Of a DNA stretch of 64,000 nucleotides, positions 42,871 to 50,213 are shown piece by piece. The position numbers and the translations under genes are program-made. Positions within the stretch are counted from its first letter, which is position 1, and each line of letters begins with the position of its first letter. Origin of the DNA: SHZL01 sp963784425 (GTDB lineage: Bacteria > Pseudomonadota > Gammaproteobacteria > Xanthomonadales > SZUA-36); NCBI GenBank assembly GCA_963784425.1, contig CAWARM010000003.1:1-64000 (forward strand), read 5' to 3'. The notes under the pieces were generated by a model, which worked only from the letters and a program-made list of their open reading frames with translations, was not told where the DNA came from and searched no databases.

Positions 42871-43923
42871 TCATGCGCAAGCCACCCGCAAATTCTTCCC
42901 GAACTCCCCGCCATCCAGCGCAGCCAGCGCCTTTAGGCTGGCCAGGACATACGGCATATCTTCACTGATAAATTCCGGAGGATGTTCCATATTACGCCGG
43001 CGGAACTCATTTAATTGCAGAGTAAGGATTTGGCGGGCAATCATCAAATCCAGCAGCAGGTCAGTCTCACTTGCCAATAGCGGGGTTACACGGTGGAAGC
43101 CACGGCACAGGGCCGCCGCAGCTTCGGCGGGCGCGTCGGCCTCTTCGGCGAAGAAAGCGGCAGTGACCGCCAGGTCCGCGATCAGCGGGCCATAGACCAT
43201 GTCCCCGAAATCTATCACACCGGCCACGTGCTCGGAACTGGCCGAATCACGCAGCAGGTTGCCACCGTGACCGTCCAGGTGAATGACCTGGCAGGGCAGA
43301 CGTTTGAGGGCGGGAAAAGTCCGGGTCTCAAGGCGCTGCAGGATGGGCCCCGCCAGGTCACCAACCTCGGCCGGGAGCAAGTCCAGCAACTGTGGGCGGA
43401 AGATCAAGCCGTTAGTACTATCCCACGGCATGAAATGCCCTGCAGCAGGGTGGGAAAACCCGGCCAGGGCAAGGTTTAACCGGGCCAGGAACTCACCCAC
43501 CCCCTCAAGGCCGGCCAGCGACGGCGGCGGGCCGTCCTGGTAGCGAATACCCGGCAGCCAGCTAAGCAAACGCACCGCATGCTCACCCTTCTCGCTCGAG
43601 GTGTGGTACACCACGTTTCCATCCCTGCCACGTTGCTGCCGCGGCACCGGGATATCCGCATCCCGGCTGGCAATATGCAACAAGGCCTGGACTTGGAAAT
43701 CAACCACCTGCGGATCTTCGCCGGCAGAAGATATCTTCAACACGTACTGCCGGCCATCCTGCGTTGTCACCCGGTTGTTCTGGTCGCGTTCACCATCCAG
43801 CGGCTCAAACCGCCCTTCAATGCCGAAACAGGAAAGCGCAATTTCCCGCAACCGCTCTGCGGGCAGGGATGGCGGATCGAAGTTGAGATCCGCGAGGGTT
43901 AATTCGTGTTCGCTGGTGTTCAT
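42871..43923 (-). CDS. Aminoglycoside-phosphotransferase-like kinase (hydroxylysine-kinase type)
   Basis: A 350-residue APH/choline-kinase-fold protein. The nucleotide loop part (RDQNNRVTTQDGRQYVLKIS), the catalytic loop CQVIHLDGHGGNLLRD (about residues 205-220) and the metal-binding IDFGDMVYGPLIADLA are clear. This pattern matches hydroxylysine kinase (HYKK/AGPHD1) and the kinase domain that is fused to AGXT2L-like lyases in some bacteria. Start alternatives are the Met at 43956, overlapping the MFS stop, or 43923. It lies between the transporter and lyase genes with overlapping ends, so the three form one operon. Confidence 0.8.
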   Translation of the reverse strand: MNTSEHELTLADLNFDPPSLPAERLREIALSCFGIEGRFEPLDGERDQNNRVTTQDGRQYVLKISSAGEDPQVVDFQVQALLHIASRDADIPVPRQQRGRDGNVVYHTSSEKGEHAVRLLSWLPGIRYQDGPPPSLAGLEGVGEFLARLNLALAGFSHPAAGHFMPWDSTNGLIFRPQLLDLLPAEVGDLAGPILQRLETRTFPALKRLPCQVIHLDGHGGNLLRDSASSEHVAGVIDFGDMVYGPLIADLAVTAAFFAEEADAPAEAAAALCRGFHRVTPLLASETDLLLDLMIARQILTLQLNEFRRRNMEHPPEFISEDMPYVLASLKALAALDGGEFGKNLRVACA

Positions 43924-43955
43924 GGGTCGATCATCATAGGTAATTGCATGGCGCA

Positions 43956-45158
43956 TCAAGCGGCCTGGTGCACCTTGTGCCTGACCTCATTCCCCGCTGC
44001 CGGGTTCAGCGGCACCCATTGCGACAGCACCAGCGCAACCGCAGCCATCGCAGCACCGGCAAGAAAAACCAGGGCGGGTGAAACCAGCCAGATCAAGCCA
44101 AACGTAAAGGGGATGAATACCGCGGCAATGTGGTTGATGGTAAACGACACTCCTGCGCTCGAGGCTATGTCCGCCGGGTCAGCAATTTTCTGGAAATAGC
44201 TCCTGATCGCAATCGCCATCGCGTACAGGAGTTGATCCAGCACGAACAACACGGCCGCCAGCCACGCCACTTTGACAAACGCATAGGTGGTGAAAATGAC
44301 GATCAGGCCCAGATATTCCAGGGTCAGTGCAACGCGCTCACCAAAGCGATTGATGAAGCGGCCAACCCAGGGCGCAGCAAATGTGTTCACCACGTGGTTG
44401 GCGAGGAACAGCAGCGCAATGTCCACTGCGCTATAGCCAAATTTCTCCACCATCAGGAAGCTGGCAAATACCAGGAAGATCTGGCGCCGTGCGCCGCTCA
44501 TCAAGGTCAGGGCATAGAACAACCAATAGCGCTTGCGCATGAGCAGGTGCTTGCGCTGCGCAACCTTCTGTGGAAATGCCGGAAACATCAGCCACGCGGC
44601 CAGGGTTAACAACACGGCAGACCCGCCGGCCAGCACGTAGAGGACTGTGTAAGAAAGACCCAGGAACGACATGCCCAACCATACGCCGATGTAAGCGACC
44701 AGGGCCGCCAGGGAAGCGGATGCCGATAACCGCCCCATAACCACCGGGGCCCGCACCGTGTCTATCCATTGCATGGTCAGCGACTGCTGCACGGTATAGA
44801 AGTAATGGAATCCCGTGGACATCAGCAGGGTAGTGAAATACAGGCCGTATTCAGTGGGCAGGAACCCGGTCAGCGCGACTCCTGCGCCAAGCATCAGGAT
44901 CGAGAGCACGGTAAAGGTCTGCTCCCGCATGATCAGGAGCACCAGCACCGAGGTCAGCGCCAAAAGGCCCGGGATTTCGCGCACGCTTTGCAATATACCA
45001 ATCTCACGCCCGGTGAAAGCAGCCTTTTCAATCACGAAGTTATTCAGCAGGACTTCCCACACCGCAAAGGACAGGGCGGCGGCAAAAGCCGTGAGTAACA
45101 GGAATACCTCGGGGTTGGCAGCCAGACGATGTAAGGTGCGCGTGCGGGTTTGATGCAT
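43956..45158 (-). CDS. MFS transporter
   Basis: A 400-residue inner-membrane transporter with about twelve hydrophobic helices. It is a major-facilitator protein by length, topology and the loop between helices 6 and 7 (PQKVAQRKHLLMRKRYW). I see no substrate-specific motif. I chose the Met at 45158; a Met at 45173 is also possible and neither has a strong ribosome site. It is the first gene of the transporter-kinase-lyase operon, so it may import the hydroxy-amine that the kinase phosphorylates, or export the product. Confidence 0.8.
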   Translation of the reverse strand: MHQTRTRTLHRLAANPEVFLLLTAFAAALSFAVWEVLLNNFVIEKAAFTGREIGILQSVREIPGLLALTSVLVLLIMREQTFTVLSILMLGAGVALTGFLPTEYGLYFTTLLMSTGFHYFYTVQQSLTMQWIDTVRAPVVMGRLSASASLAALVAYIGVWLGMSFLGLSYTVLYVLAGGSAVLLTLAAWLMFPAFPQKVAQRKHLLMRKRYWLFYALTLMSGARRQIFLVFASFLMVEKFGYSAVDIALLFLANHVVNTFAAPWVGRFINRFGERVALTLEYLGLIVIFTTYAFVKVAWLAAVLFVLDQLLYAMAIAIRSYFQKIADPADIASSAGVSFTINHIAAVFIPFTFGLIWLVSPALVFLAGAAMAAVALVLSQWVPLNPAAGNEVRHKVHQAA

Positions 45159-45298
45159 TACGCATTGCAGCACAGGCTTGCTGGCGCTTCAACCCGGGTG
45201 AAGTGGGCCGGTATGATCACTCCCATTGCTCCTGGCTATCAATTCCATTGGAAAAAACAATTTCAACTATCCACGCATTAGGACTAAGGTGCATGTCA

Positions 45299-45314
45299 GG
45301 GGCATTTTGCCCCC
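45299..45314 (+). promoter_or_regulatory. Short hairpin in the rubrerythrin leader
   Basis: GGGGCA and TGCCCC enclose 3 T residues at about 45300-45314, some 50 bp before the rubrerythrin ATG. It may cap a 5' leader. No clear promoter hexamers are near. Confidence 0.25.
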
Positions 45315-45361
45315 GCATTCGACAAATGCACTTGAACACACGCAACGGAGGTTTAATCACC

Positions 45362-45778
45362 ATGGCACTTAAAGGCAGCAAAACTGAACAGAATCTCAAA
45401 GACGCATTCGCCGGCGAATCACAGGCCAACCGGCGCTACCTGTATTTCGCACAGCGCGCCGATGTTGAAGGCTACAACGACGTATCGGCTGTGTTCCGTT
45501 CCACCGCCGAAGGTGAAACCGGCCATGCGCATGGCCACCTCGAGTATCTCGAAGAGTCGGGTGATCCCGCCACCGGTCTGCCCATTGGGCCAACGGCATC
45601 CAACCTCAAAGCGGCCATTGCCGGGGAAACCCACGAATACACCGACATGTACCCCGGCATGGCCAAAGCTGCCCGTGCTGAAGGTTTTGACGAAATCGCC
45701 GACTGGTTCGAAACCCTGGCCAAGGCCGAGCGCTCACACGCCAACCGCTTCCAGAAAGCCCTGAACGAACTGGGCTGA
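45362..45778 (+). CDS. Rubrerythrin-family ferritin-like diiron protein
   Basis: A 138-residue four-helix bundle with the carboxylate/His diiron motifs: AFAGESQANRRYLYFAQ, STAEGETGHAHGHLEY, AIAGETHEYTDMYPGMA and AKAERSHANRFQKAL. There is no C-terminal rubredoxin domain, so this is the short (symerythrin/rubrerythrin-like) form. It probably reduces peroxide. I chose the ATG at 45362, with GGAGG 10 bases upstream; the frame is open from 45203. It is followed by an Fe-S protein and a DUF3501 protein, a set that recurs in proteobacteria. Confidence 0.9.
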   Translation: MALKGSKTEQNLKDAFAGESQANRRYLYFAQRADVEGYNDVSAVFRSTAEGETGHAHGHLEYLEESGDPATGLPIGPTASNLKAAIAGETHEYTDMYPGMAKAARAEGFDEIADWFETLAKAERSHANRFQKALNELG

Positions 45779-45794
45779 TTCATTGTTGGTCAGT

Positions 45795-45821
45795 CCCCAG
45801 ACCGGCTGTTTCGGTCTGGGG
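45795..45821 (+). terminator. Stem-loop between rubrerythrin and Fe-S genes
   Basis: CCCCAGACCG (45795-45804) and CGGTCTGGGG (45812-45821) pair perfectly over 10 bp around 7 bases, followed by AATTCTTTGG. The T content is modest. It may end part of the transcripts after rubrerythrin or protect its 3' end, so the first gene is made in excess of the next two. Confidence 0.55.
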
Positions 45822-45870
45822 AATTCTTTGGCTGGCTTTTCAAACCCGGTGACGGGCAGGAGTATTTGTA

Positions 45871-47196
45871 ATGCGCGAAGGTAGCCTTGAAGCCCCGACC
45901 CGCCATGCCCTTGGCTGGCAGGAGCCGGAGTTCTATAACGAAGCAGCCCTGAACAAGGAGCTGGAGCGGGTGTACGACATCTGCCATGGCTGCCGCCGCT
46001 GCGTGTCGTTGTGCGATGCTTTCCCCACCTTGTTCGACCTTGTGGACCAGTCTGCCAGCATGGAAGTCGATGGCGTCGCAAAAGAGGACTACGCCAAGGT
46101 CGTTGACCAGTGTTTCATGTGCGACCTGTGCTACCAGACCAAGTGCCCTTACGTGCCCCCACATGAGTGGGCGGTGGATTTTCCCCACCTGATGCTGCGC
46201 GCCAAGGCAGTGCAGTTCAACAAGGGTGAGCGGAAGCTCAGCCACAAGCTGCTCAGCAACACGAAGATTCAGGGTGCAGTCGCCAGCTTGCCCGTGGTCG
46301 CTGGAATCATCAATGCGGCCAATGAGAACGCCACCCTGCGCAGAGTGCTGGAAAAGACCCTGGATATCGACCACCGCGCCCACCTGCCGGAATTCCATGC
46401 CGATACACTGCGCCACCGTGAGAAACACCACAAGCCAGCAGCGGTGGAAGTCAGGGCAGCCGGCCCAACCGCGGGCAAAGCCGCCTTGTTTACCACCTGC
46501 TATTGCAATGTGAACACGCCGGACATAGCCCAGGACCTGATCAAGGTATTCGAGCACAACGGCATACCCGTTCGCCTGACCGCGAAAGAAGAATGCTGCG
46601 GCATGCCCAAACTGGAACAGGGCGACCTTAAAACCGTGGACAAATACCGCAAAACCAATATCCCCGAACTGGTGCGCCTGATCGACGAGGGCTGGGATAT
46701 CGTGGCCGCCATCCCATCGTGCGTACTGATGTTCAAACAGGAATTGCCCCTGATGTTTCCGCACGATGCCGACGTGCAGAAAGTGAAACGGGCGATTTTT
46801 GATCCCTTTGAATACCTGCTGCACCGGCACAAGGCCGGGCTGCTGAATACTGAGTTTAAAGTTGAGTTGGGCAAGGTCGCCTGGCACGTGCCCTGCCACC
46901 AGCGGGTGCAGAACATCGGGCCCAAGACCAAAGATGTCCTGGCACTGGTGCCGGGCACGGAAATCGAAATCATCGAACGCTGCTCCGGCCACGACGGCAC
47001 CTATGGTGTGCGTGCAGGAACCTACGACAGGTCGCAAAAAATAGCCCGCCCGGTGATCAGCCGCGTACAGAAAATGGCAGTCGACTACCTCGTATCCGAC
47101 TGTCCGATGGCGGCCACGCAGATCGCCGACGGACTGGAACTGAAGCACGGCGAAACCAACCCGCTCAGCTTGCTGCGCAAAGCCTACGGAATATAA
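45871..47196 (+). CDS. GlpC-like Fe-S oxidoreductase with two CCG domains
   Basis: A 441-residue protein. Two [4Fe-4S] cluster motifs are at the N-terminus (CHGCRRCVSLCDAFP at about 38-52 and CFMCDLCYQTKCPY at about 79-92). Two cysteine-rich CCG domains follow (ECCGMPKLEQGD near 246 and the last CPMAATQIADG; partial cysteines at TTCYCN, PCHQR and CSGH), as in GlpC, LldE and heterodisulfide reductase subunit D. It would pass electrons to or from the rubrerythrin; this is inferred from the conserved neighbourhood. It starts 92 bp after rubrerythrin and lies 62 bp before the DUF3501 gene. Confidence 0.85.
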   Translation: MREGSLEAPTRHALGWQEPEFYNEAALNKELERVYDICHGCRRCVSLCDAFPTLFDLVDQSASMEVDGVAKEDYAKVVDQCFMCDLCYQTKCPYVPPHEWAVDFPHLMLRAKAVQFNKGERKLSHKLLSNTKIQGAVASLPVVAGIINAANENATLRRVLEKTLDIDHRAHLPEFHADTLRHREKHHKPAAVEVRAAGPTAGKAALFTTCYCNVNTPDIAQDLIKVFEHNGIPVRLTAKEECCGMPKLEQGDLKTVDKYRKTNIPELVRLIDEGWDIVAAIPSCVLMFKQELPLMFPHDADVQKVKRAIFDPFEYLLHRHKAGLLNTEFKVELGKVAWHVPCHQRVQNIGPKTKDVLALVPGTEIEIIERCSGHDGTYGVRAGTYDRSQKIARPVISRVQKMAVDYLVSDCPMAATQIADGLELKHGETNPLSLLRKAYGI

Positions 47197-47258
47197 CCGT
47201 AGGAGCACCCGCGGGCGTAAACGCGCCTTGCGCGCGATTTAGGACGGAGAGCATTACC

Positions 47259-47849
47259 ATGAAGCCATTATCGCGCTCAGACCTGCTGAGCCTGGAACAA
47301 TACGCCGAACAGCGTGCCGCCTTTCGGGCCCGCGTGCTCGAGCACAAGAAACACCGGCGGGTGGACATCGGCCCGAATTTTTCGCTGTACTTCGAAGACC
47401 GACTCACCATCCAGTACCAGGTGCAGGAAATGCTGCGCATTGAGAAAGTATTCGAGGCCGCGGCCATCCAGGAGGAACTGGACGCTTATAATCCCCTGAT
47501 CCCGGACGGCAGCAACCTCAAGGCCACGGCCATGCTGGAATTCGAAGACGTCGAGGTACGGCGACAGCGCCTGGCGGAACTGGTGGAGATGGAACACACC
47601 GTCTGGGCACAGGTGGAAGGGCACGCAAAAGTGCTTGCCATATCGAACGAAGACATGCAGCGCTCCACCGGTGAAAAGACCGCCGCGGTACATTTCATGC
47701 GCTTCGAATTTTCTCCGGAAACGATCACTGCCTTGCGCGGCGGCGCAGCACTGACTTTCGGCTGCGACCATCCCGCCTACCCGCACCGCGCTACCCTCTC
47801 ATCCGCACAGCGCTATGCCCTGCTGCAGGACTTAAATCCCGAGCCGTGA
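47259..47849 (+). CDS. DUF3501 family protein
   Basis: A 196-residue cytoplasmic protein. The start MKPLSRSDLLSLEQYAEQRAAFR, the block RVDIGPNFSLYFEDRLTIQYQVQEMLRIE and LKATAMLEFEDVEVRR are the DUF3501 hallmarks. The function is unknown. Its genes regularly follow rubrerythrin and a GlpC-like Fe-S protein, as here. GGACGGAGAG lies 7 bases upstream of the ATG. Confidence 0.85.
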   Translation: MKPLSRSDLLSLEQYAEQRAAFRARVLEHKKHRRVDIGPNFSLYFEDRLTIQYQVQEMLRIEKVFEAAAIQEELDAYNPLIPDGSNLKATAMLEFEDVEVRRQRLAELVEMEHTVWAQVEGHAKVLAISNEDMQRSTGEKTAAVHFMRFEFSPETITALRGGAALTFGCDHPAYPHRATLSSAQRYALLQDLNPEP

Positions 47850-47945
47850 TAGTCTAATTGTGCGTGACCAAAGCGACTCCACTTGCCCCCAAATGGCAGG
47901 TGGAATGTTACTTGTGGCCGGTCAGAATCCAGCGACAGATTTACT

Positions 47946-47977
47946 TGACAATTGATTCGAATCGGTTCATCAATTGA
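47946..47977 (+). promoter_or_regulatory. Putative promoter and operator of the first sulfatase
   Basis: A consensus -35 TTGACA (47946-47951) overlaps a perfect inverted repeat CAATTGAT (47950-47957) / ATCAATTG (47970-47977) with a 12-bp gap. The -10 is poor, so an activator or repressor bound to the palindrome is likely. The sulfatase ATG is 27 bp downstream. Confidence 0.5.
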
Positions 47978-48003
47978 GAGCGTGACACTTCCAGGAGAGA
48001 GCA

Positions 48004-49707
48004 ATGAACCCATCGATTCGATTTAAGGCACATGCTGCTGCGCTGTTGCTGGCAGCCTTTTCAATCACCGCGCAAGCGGCCAGTTCCAAACCCAACATAC
48101 TGTTTATTATGGGCGACGACATCGGCTGGATGCAGCCGAGCATTTATCACCGCGGTCTCGCCGTTGGGGAAACACCCAACATCGACAAGATCGGGAACGA
48201 AGGTGCGATTTTCATGACCTACTACGCGGAAGAGTCCTGCACCGCCGGGCGCAATGCGTTCTTCACCGGCATGCACCCGCTGCGCACCGGCATGATCCCG
48301 CCACAGCTGCCGGGCAGCCCCAGCTACTTGCGCCCCGGGACGCCGGCGCTTGCGGTGTTCCTGCACGATCTCGGCTACACCACCGGTGAATTCGGCAAGA
48401 ACCACCTCGGCGACCACACCGATGCGCTTCCGACGGCGCACGGCTTCCAGGAATACTGGGGTTACCTGTACCACCTGGATGCAATGCAAGGCGTCAGCTT
48501 CCCCGACCTCAACACAACCCCGACCGAACAGACCTTTGCCCCCCCGTGCAAGAACACGCCGGTTCCTGGTCTCGCCGAGGTTCCCGGAGCCGTGGATCCG
48601 GCGACGACGATCTGCTTCACGCCTCCGCGCAACGTCCTCTTGTGCAAGTCGTCCGACGGCACCTCCAAGAACCAGAGTTGCGAGGATCAGGGACCGCTGA
48701 CGCTTGAGCGCTCCAAAACCGTCGACGAAGAGATCTCGTCGCATGTCATCGACTTCATCGATCGCAACGACCCCAAGAAGACCAACAAGCCCTTTTTCGT
48801 TTGGTACAACCCGGCGCGCATGCACATCACCACTGTGCTGCCTGACAAGTACATGGCGATGGTCGGCGAGCCTGGCGGCAAGGACTGGGGCGTCAATGAA
48901 GCCGGCATGAAGCAAATGGACGATAACATCGGCCTCGTGCTCAAGAAAATCGACGAGATCGGCCAGACAGACAACACCATCGTGGTTTTCACCACCGACA
49001 ACGGCGCGGAGACCATCACCTACCCGGACGGCGGCACCACCCCCTTCAAGGGCGGGAAGCTGAGCACCTGGGAAGGCGGCATGCGCGCACCGGCGGTCAT
49101 CCGCTGGCCGGGCCATATCAAGCCGGGCACGATCTATAGCGATATCTTCGCGTCGCTCGACTGGCTGCCCACGTTAGTCCAGATCGCCGGCGGACCGCAA
49201 GGGGACGGCCTGAAGCAGCAAATCGAGGCCGGAAGTTACAAGGGCATCGTCAAGACCACGCTCGACGGTGTCAACCAGTTTGACTACCTCACGGGCAAGT
49301 CCGACAAGTCGGCGCGCGACACCTTCTTTTACTACTCCGGTTCACACCCGTCGGCGGTGCGCTACAAGAACTGGAAGATCTACTTCGCGATGGTGTCCGA
49401 CGACCCAGCCGGCTTTATCGCAGGCGTGATGCCGTATTCCTGGGCCCAGGTCGTCAACATCAAGCGCGATCCCTTCGAGACGTCCATCGGTGCGCAATAC
49501 AAGACCCTCTTGGGTATGGGCGGCGCAATTGCGGGACCCGTTACCGCCTATATCTACGACTGGAACATGCTCCCCGTCGGCCAGGCGTTGTGGCTGAAGG
49601 AGCTCGAGACCTACCAGAAGTATCCGCCGATGCAGGATCCGGCCAGCTACAACCTGTCGCAGGTCATGGAACAGCTCAAGAAGGCGCCGCCCACCCCGAG
49701 CCAGTAA
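48004..49707 (+). CDS. Secreted arylsulfatase 1 (alkaline-phosphatase superfamily)
   Basis: A 567-residue enzyme with a signal peptide (1-26). The metal-site start NILFIMGDDIGW (31-42) and the formylglycine motif Cys79 in SCTAGR fit the Cys-x-Ala-x-Arg variant of the sulfatase signature. TTDNGAETITYPDGGTTPFKGGK is typical of the arylsulfatase A group. It needs a formylglycine-generating enzyme, not seen here. Asp/Asn metal residues are present (GDD, DNG). AGGAGAG lies 4 bases before the ATG. It has a paralogue at 50214. Confidence 0.9.
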   Translation: MNPSIRFKAHAAALLLAAFSITAQAASSKPNILFIMGDDIGWMQPSIYHRGLAVGETPNIDKIGNEGAIFMTYYAEESCTAGRNAFFTGMHPLRTGMIPPQLPGSPSYLRPGTPALAVFLHDLGYTTGEFGKNHLGDHTDALPTAHGFQEYWGYLYHLDAMQGVSFPDLNTTPTEQTFAPPCKNTPVPGLAEVPGAVDPATTICFTPPRNVLLCKSSDGTSKNQSCEDQGPLTLERSKTVDEEISSHVIDFIDRNDPKKTNKPFFVWYNPARMHITTVLPDKYMAMVGEPGGKDWGVNEAGMKQMDDNIGLVLKKIDEIGQTDNTIVVFTTDNGAETITYPDGGTTPFKGGKLSTWEGGMRAPAVIRWPGHIKPGTIYSDIFASLDWLPTLVQIAGGPQGDGLKQQIEAGSYKGIVKTTLDGVNQFDYLTGKSDKSARDTFFYYSGSHPSAVRYKNWKIYFAMVSDDPAGFIAGVMPYSWAQVVNIKRDPFETSIGAQYKTLLGMGGAIAGPVTAYIYDWNMLPVGQALWLKELETYQKYPPMQDPASYNLSQVMEQLKKAPPTPSQ

Positions 49708-49748
49708 TTGGAGGACGCTCGCCAATCAGGATGCTAAGGTAGGGAAGG

Positions 49749-49770
49749 GGGCGGCCCACGCGGGCCGCCC
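49749..49770 (+). terminator. GC-rich stem-loop after sulfatase 1
   Basis: GGGCGGCCC (49749-49757) pairs perfectly with GGGCCGCCC (49762-49770) across a 4-base loop, about 40 bp after the stop. There is no T-run. It separates the sulfatase from the phosphatase remnant. Confidence 0.5.
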
Positions 49771-49807
49771 GCTCATTGAAGAATAGTTGAAGTAACACCA
49801 ATCAAAG

Positions 49808-50125
49808 GTGACGCAGCACAAAGTCAACGGCGGCAAGCCCGAAAGCATCCACCTCATGATTGGCCGCCGCCCGCAGGTCTCATTTGGCAACAGCGGCGGC
49901 GATCAACAGATGCTCGAGTACACCAGGGCAGGTGATGGCGCACGGCTGTCCGTGCTGATTCTGCATGACGATGCCGAGCGCGAGTATGCCTATGGACCGG
50001 CACAGGGTTTGCCGGACACGAAGGTTGGCGCCTTTTCGCAGGAGCTGTATGACAAGGCCCAGAAGGAAGGGTGGATCGTCATCAGCATGAAAAACGATTG
50101 GAAGCGCATTTTTGCATTTGGATAA
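49808..50125 (+). pseudogene. C-terminal remnant of a HAD-family phosphatase
   Basis: The 105-residue frame carries only the end of a haloacid-dehalogenase hydrolase: GKPESIHLMIGRRPQVSFGNSGGDQQMLEYT, with the acidic motif IV as GNSGGDQQM, then HDDAEREYAY and a C-terminal WIVISMKNDWKRIF. The N-terminal nucleophile DxD domain is absent and nothing similar lies in the 100 bp upstream. It has only a GTG start at 49808 and no ribosome site. Such HAD genes are often found with this type of sulfatase, so it is probably an incomplete relic of that arrangement. Confidence 0.65.
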
Positions 50126-50130
50126 AACGG

Positions 50131-50173
50131 CAATCGCCCCTCCCGCCAGTTTCAGCGGCGCCAGGGGCGATTG
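50131..50173 (+). terminator. Stem-loop before sulfatase 2
   Basis: CAATCGCCCCT (50131-50141) pairs perfectly with AGGGGCGATTG (50163-50173), with a 21-base loop that can pair further. It lies between the HAD remnant and the second sulfatase ATG at 50214. It may end upstream transcription or be in the leader of the next gene. Confidence 0.4.
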
Positions 50174-50213
50174 AACAGTTGGCCAACATTTCCAAACAGG
50201 TGAGGTTGAATCG

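Noticed and set aside
42158..43195. 345-codon plus-strand open frame
   Set aside because: It runs antisense across two well-supported genes (phospho-lyase and kinase).
45790..47208. 472-codon open frame on the minus strand
   Set aside because: It is the antisense shadow of the Fe-S oxidoreductase, which has clear cysteine motifs; the shadow has no domain and low-complexity codon reversal.
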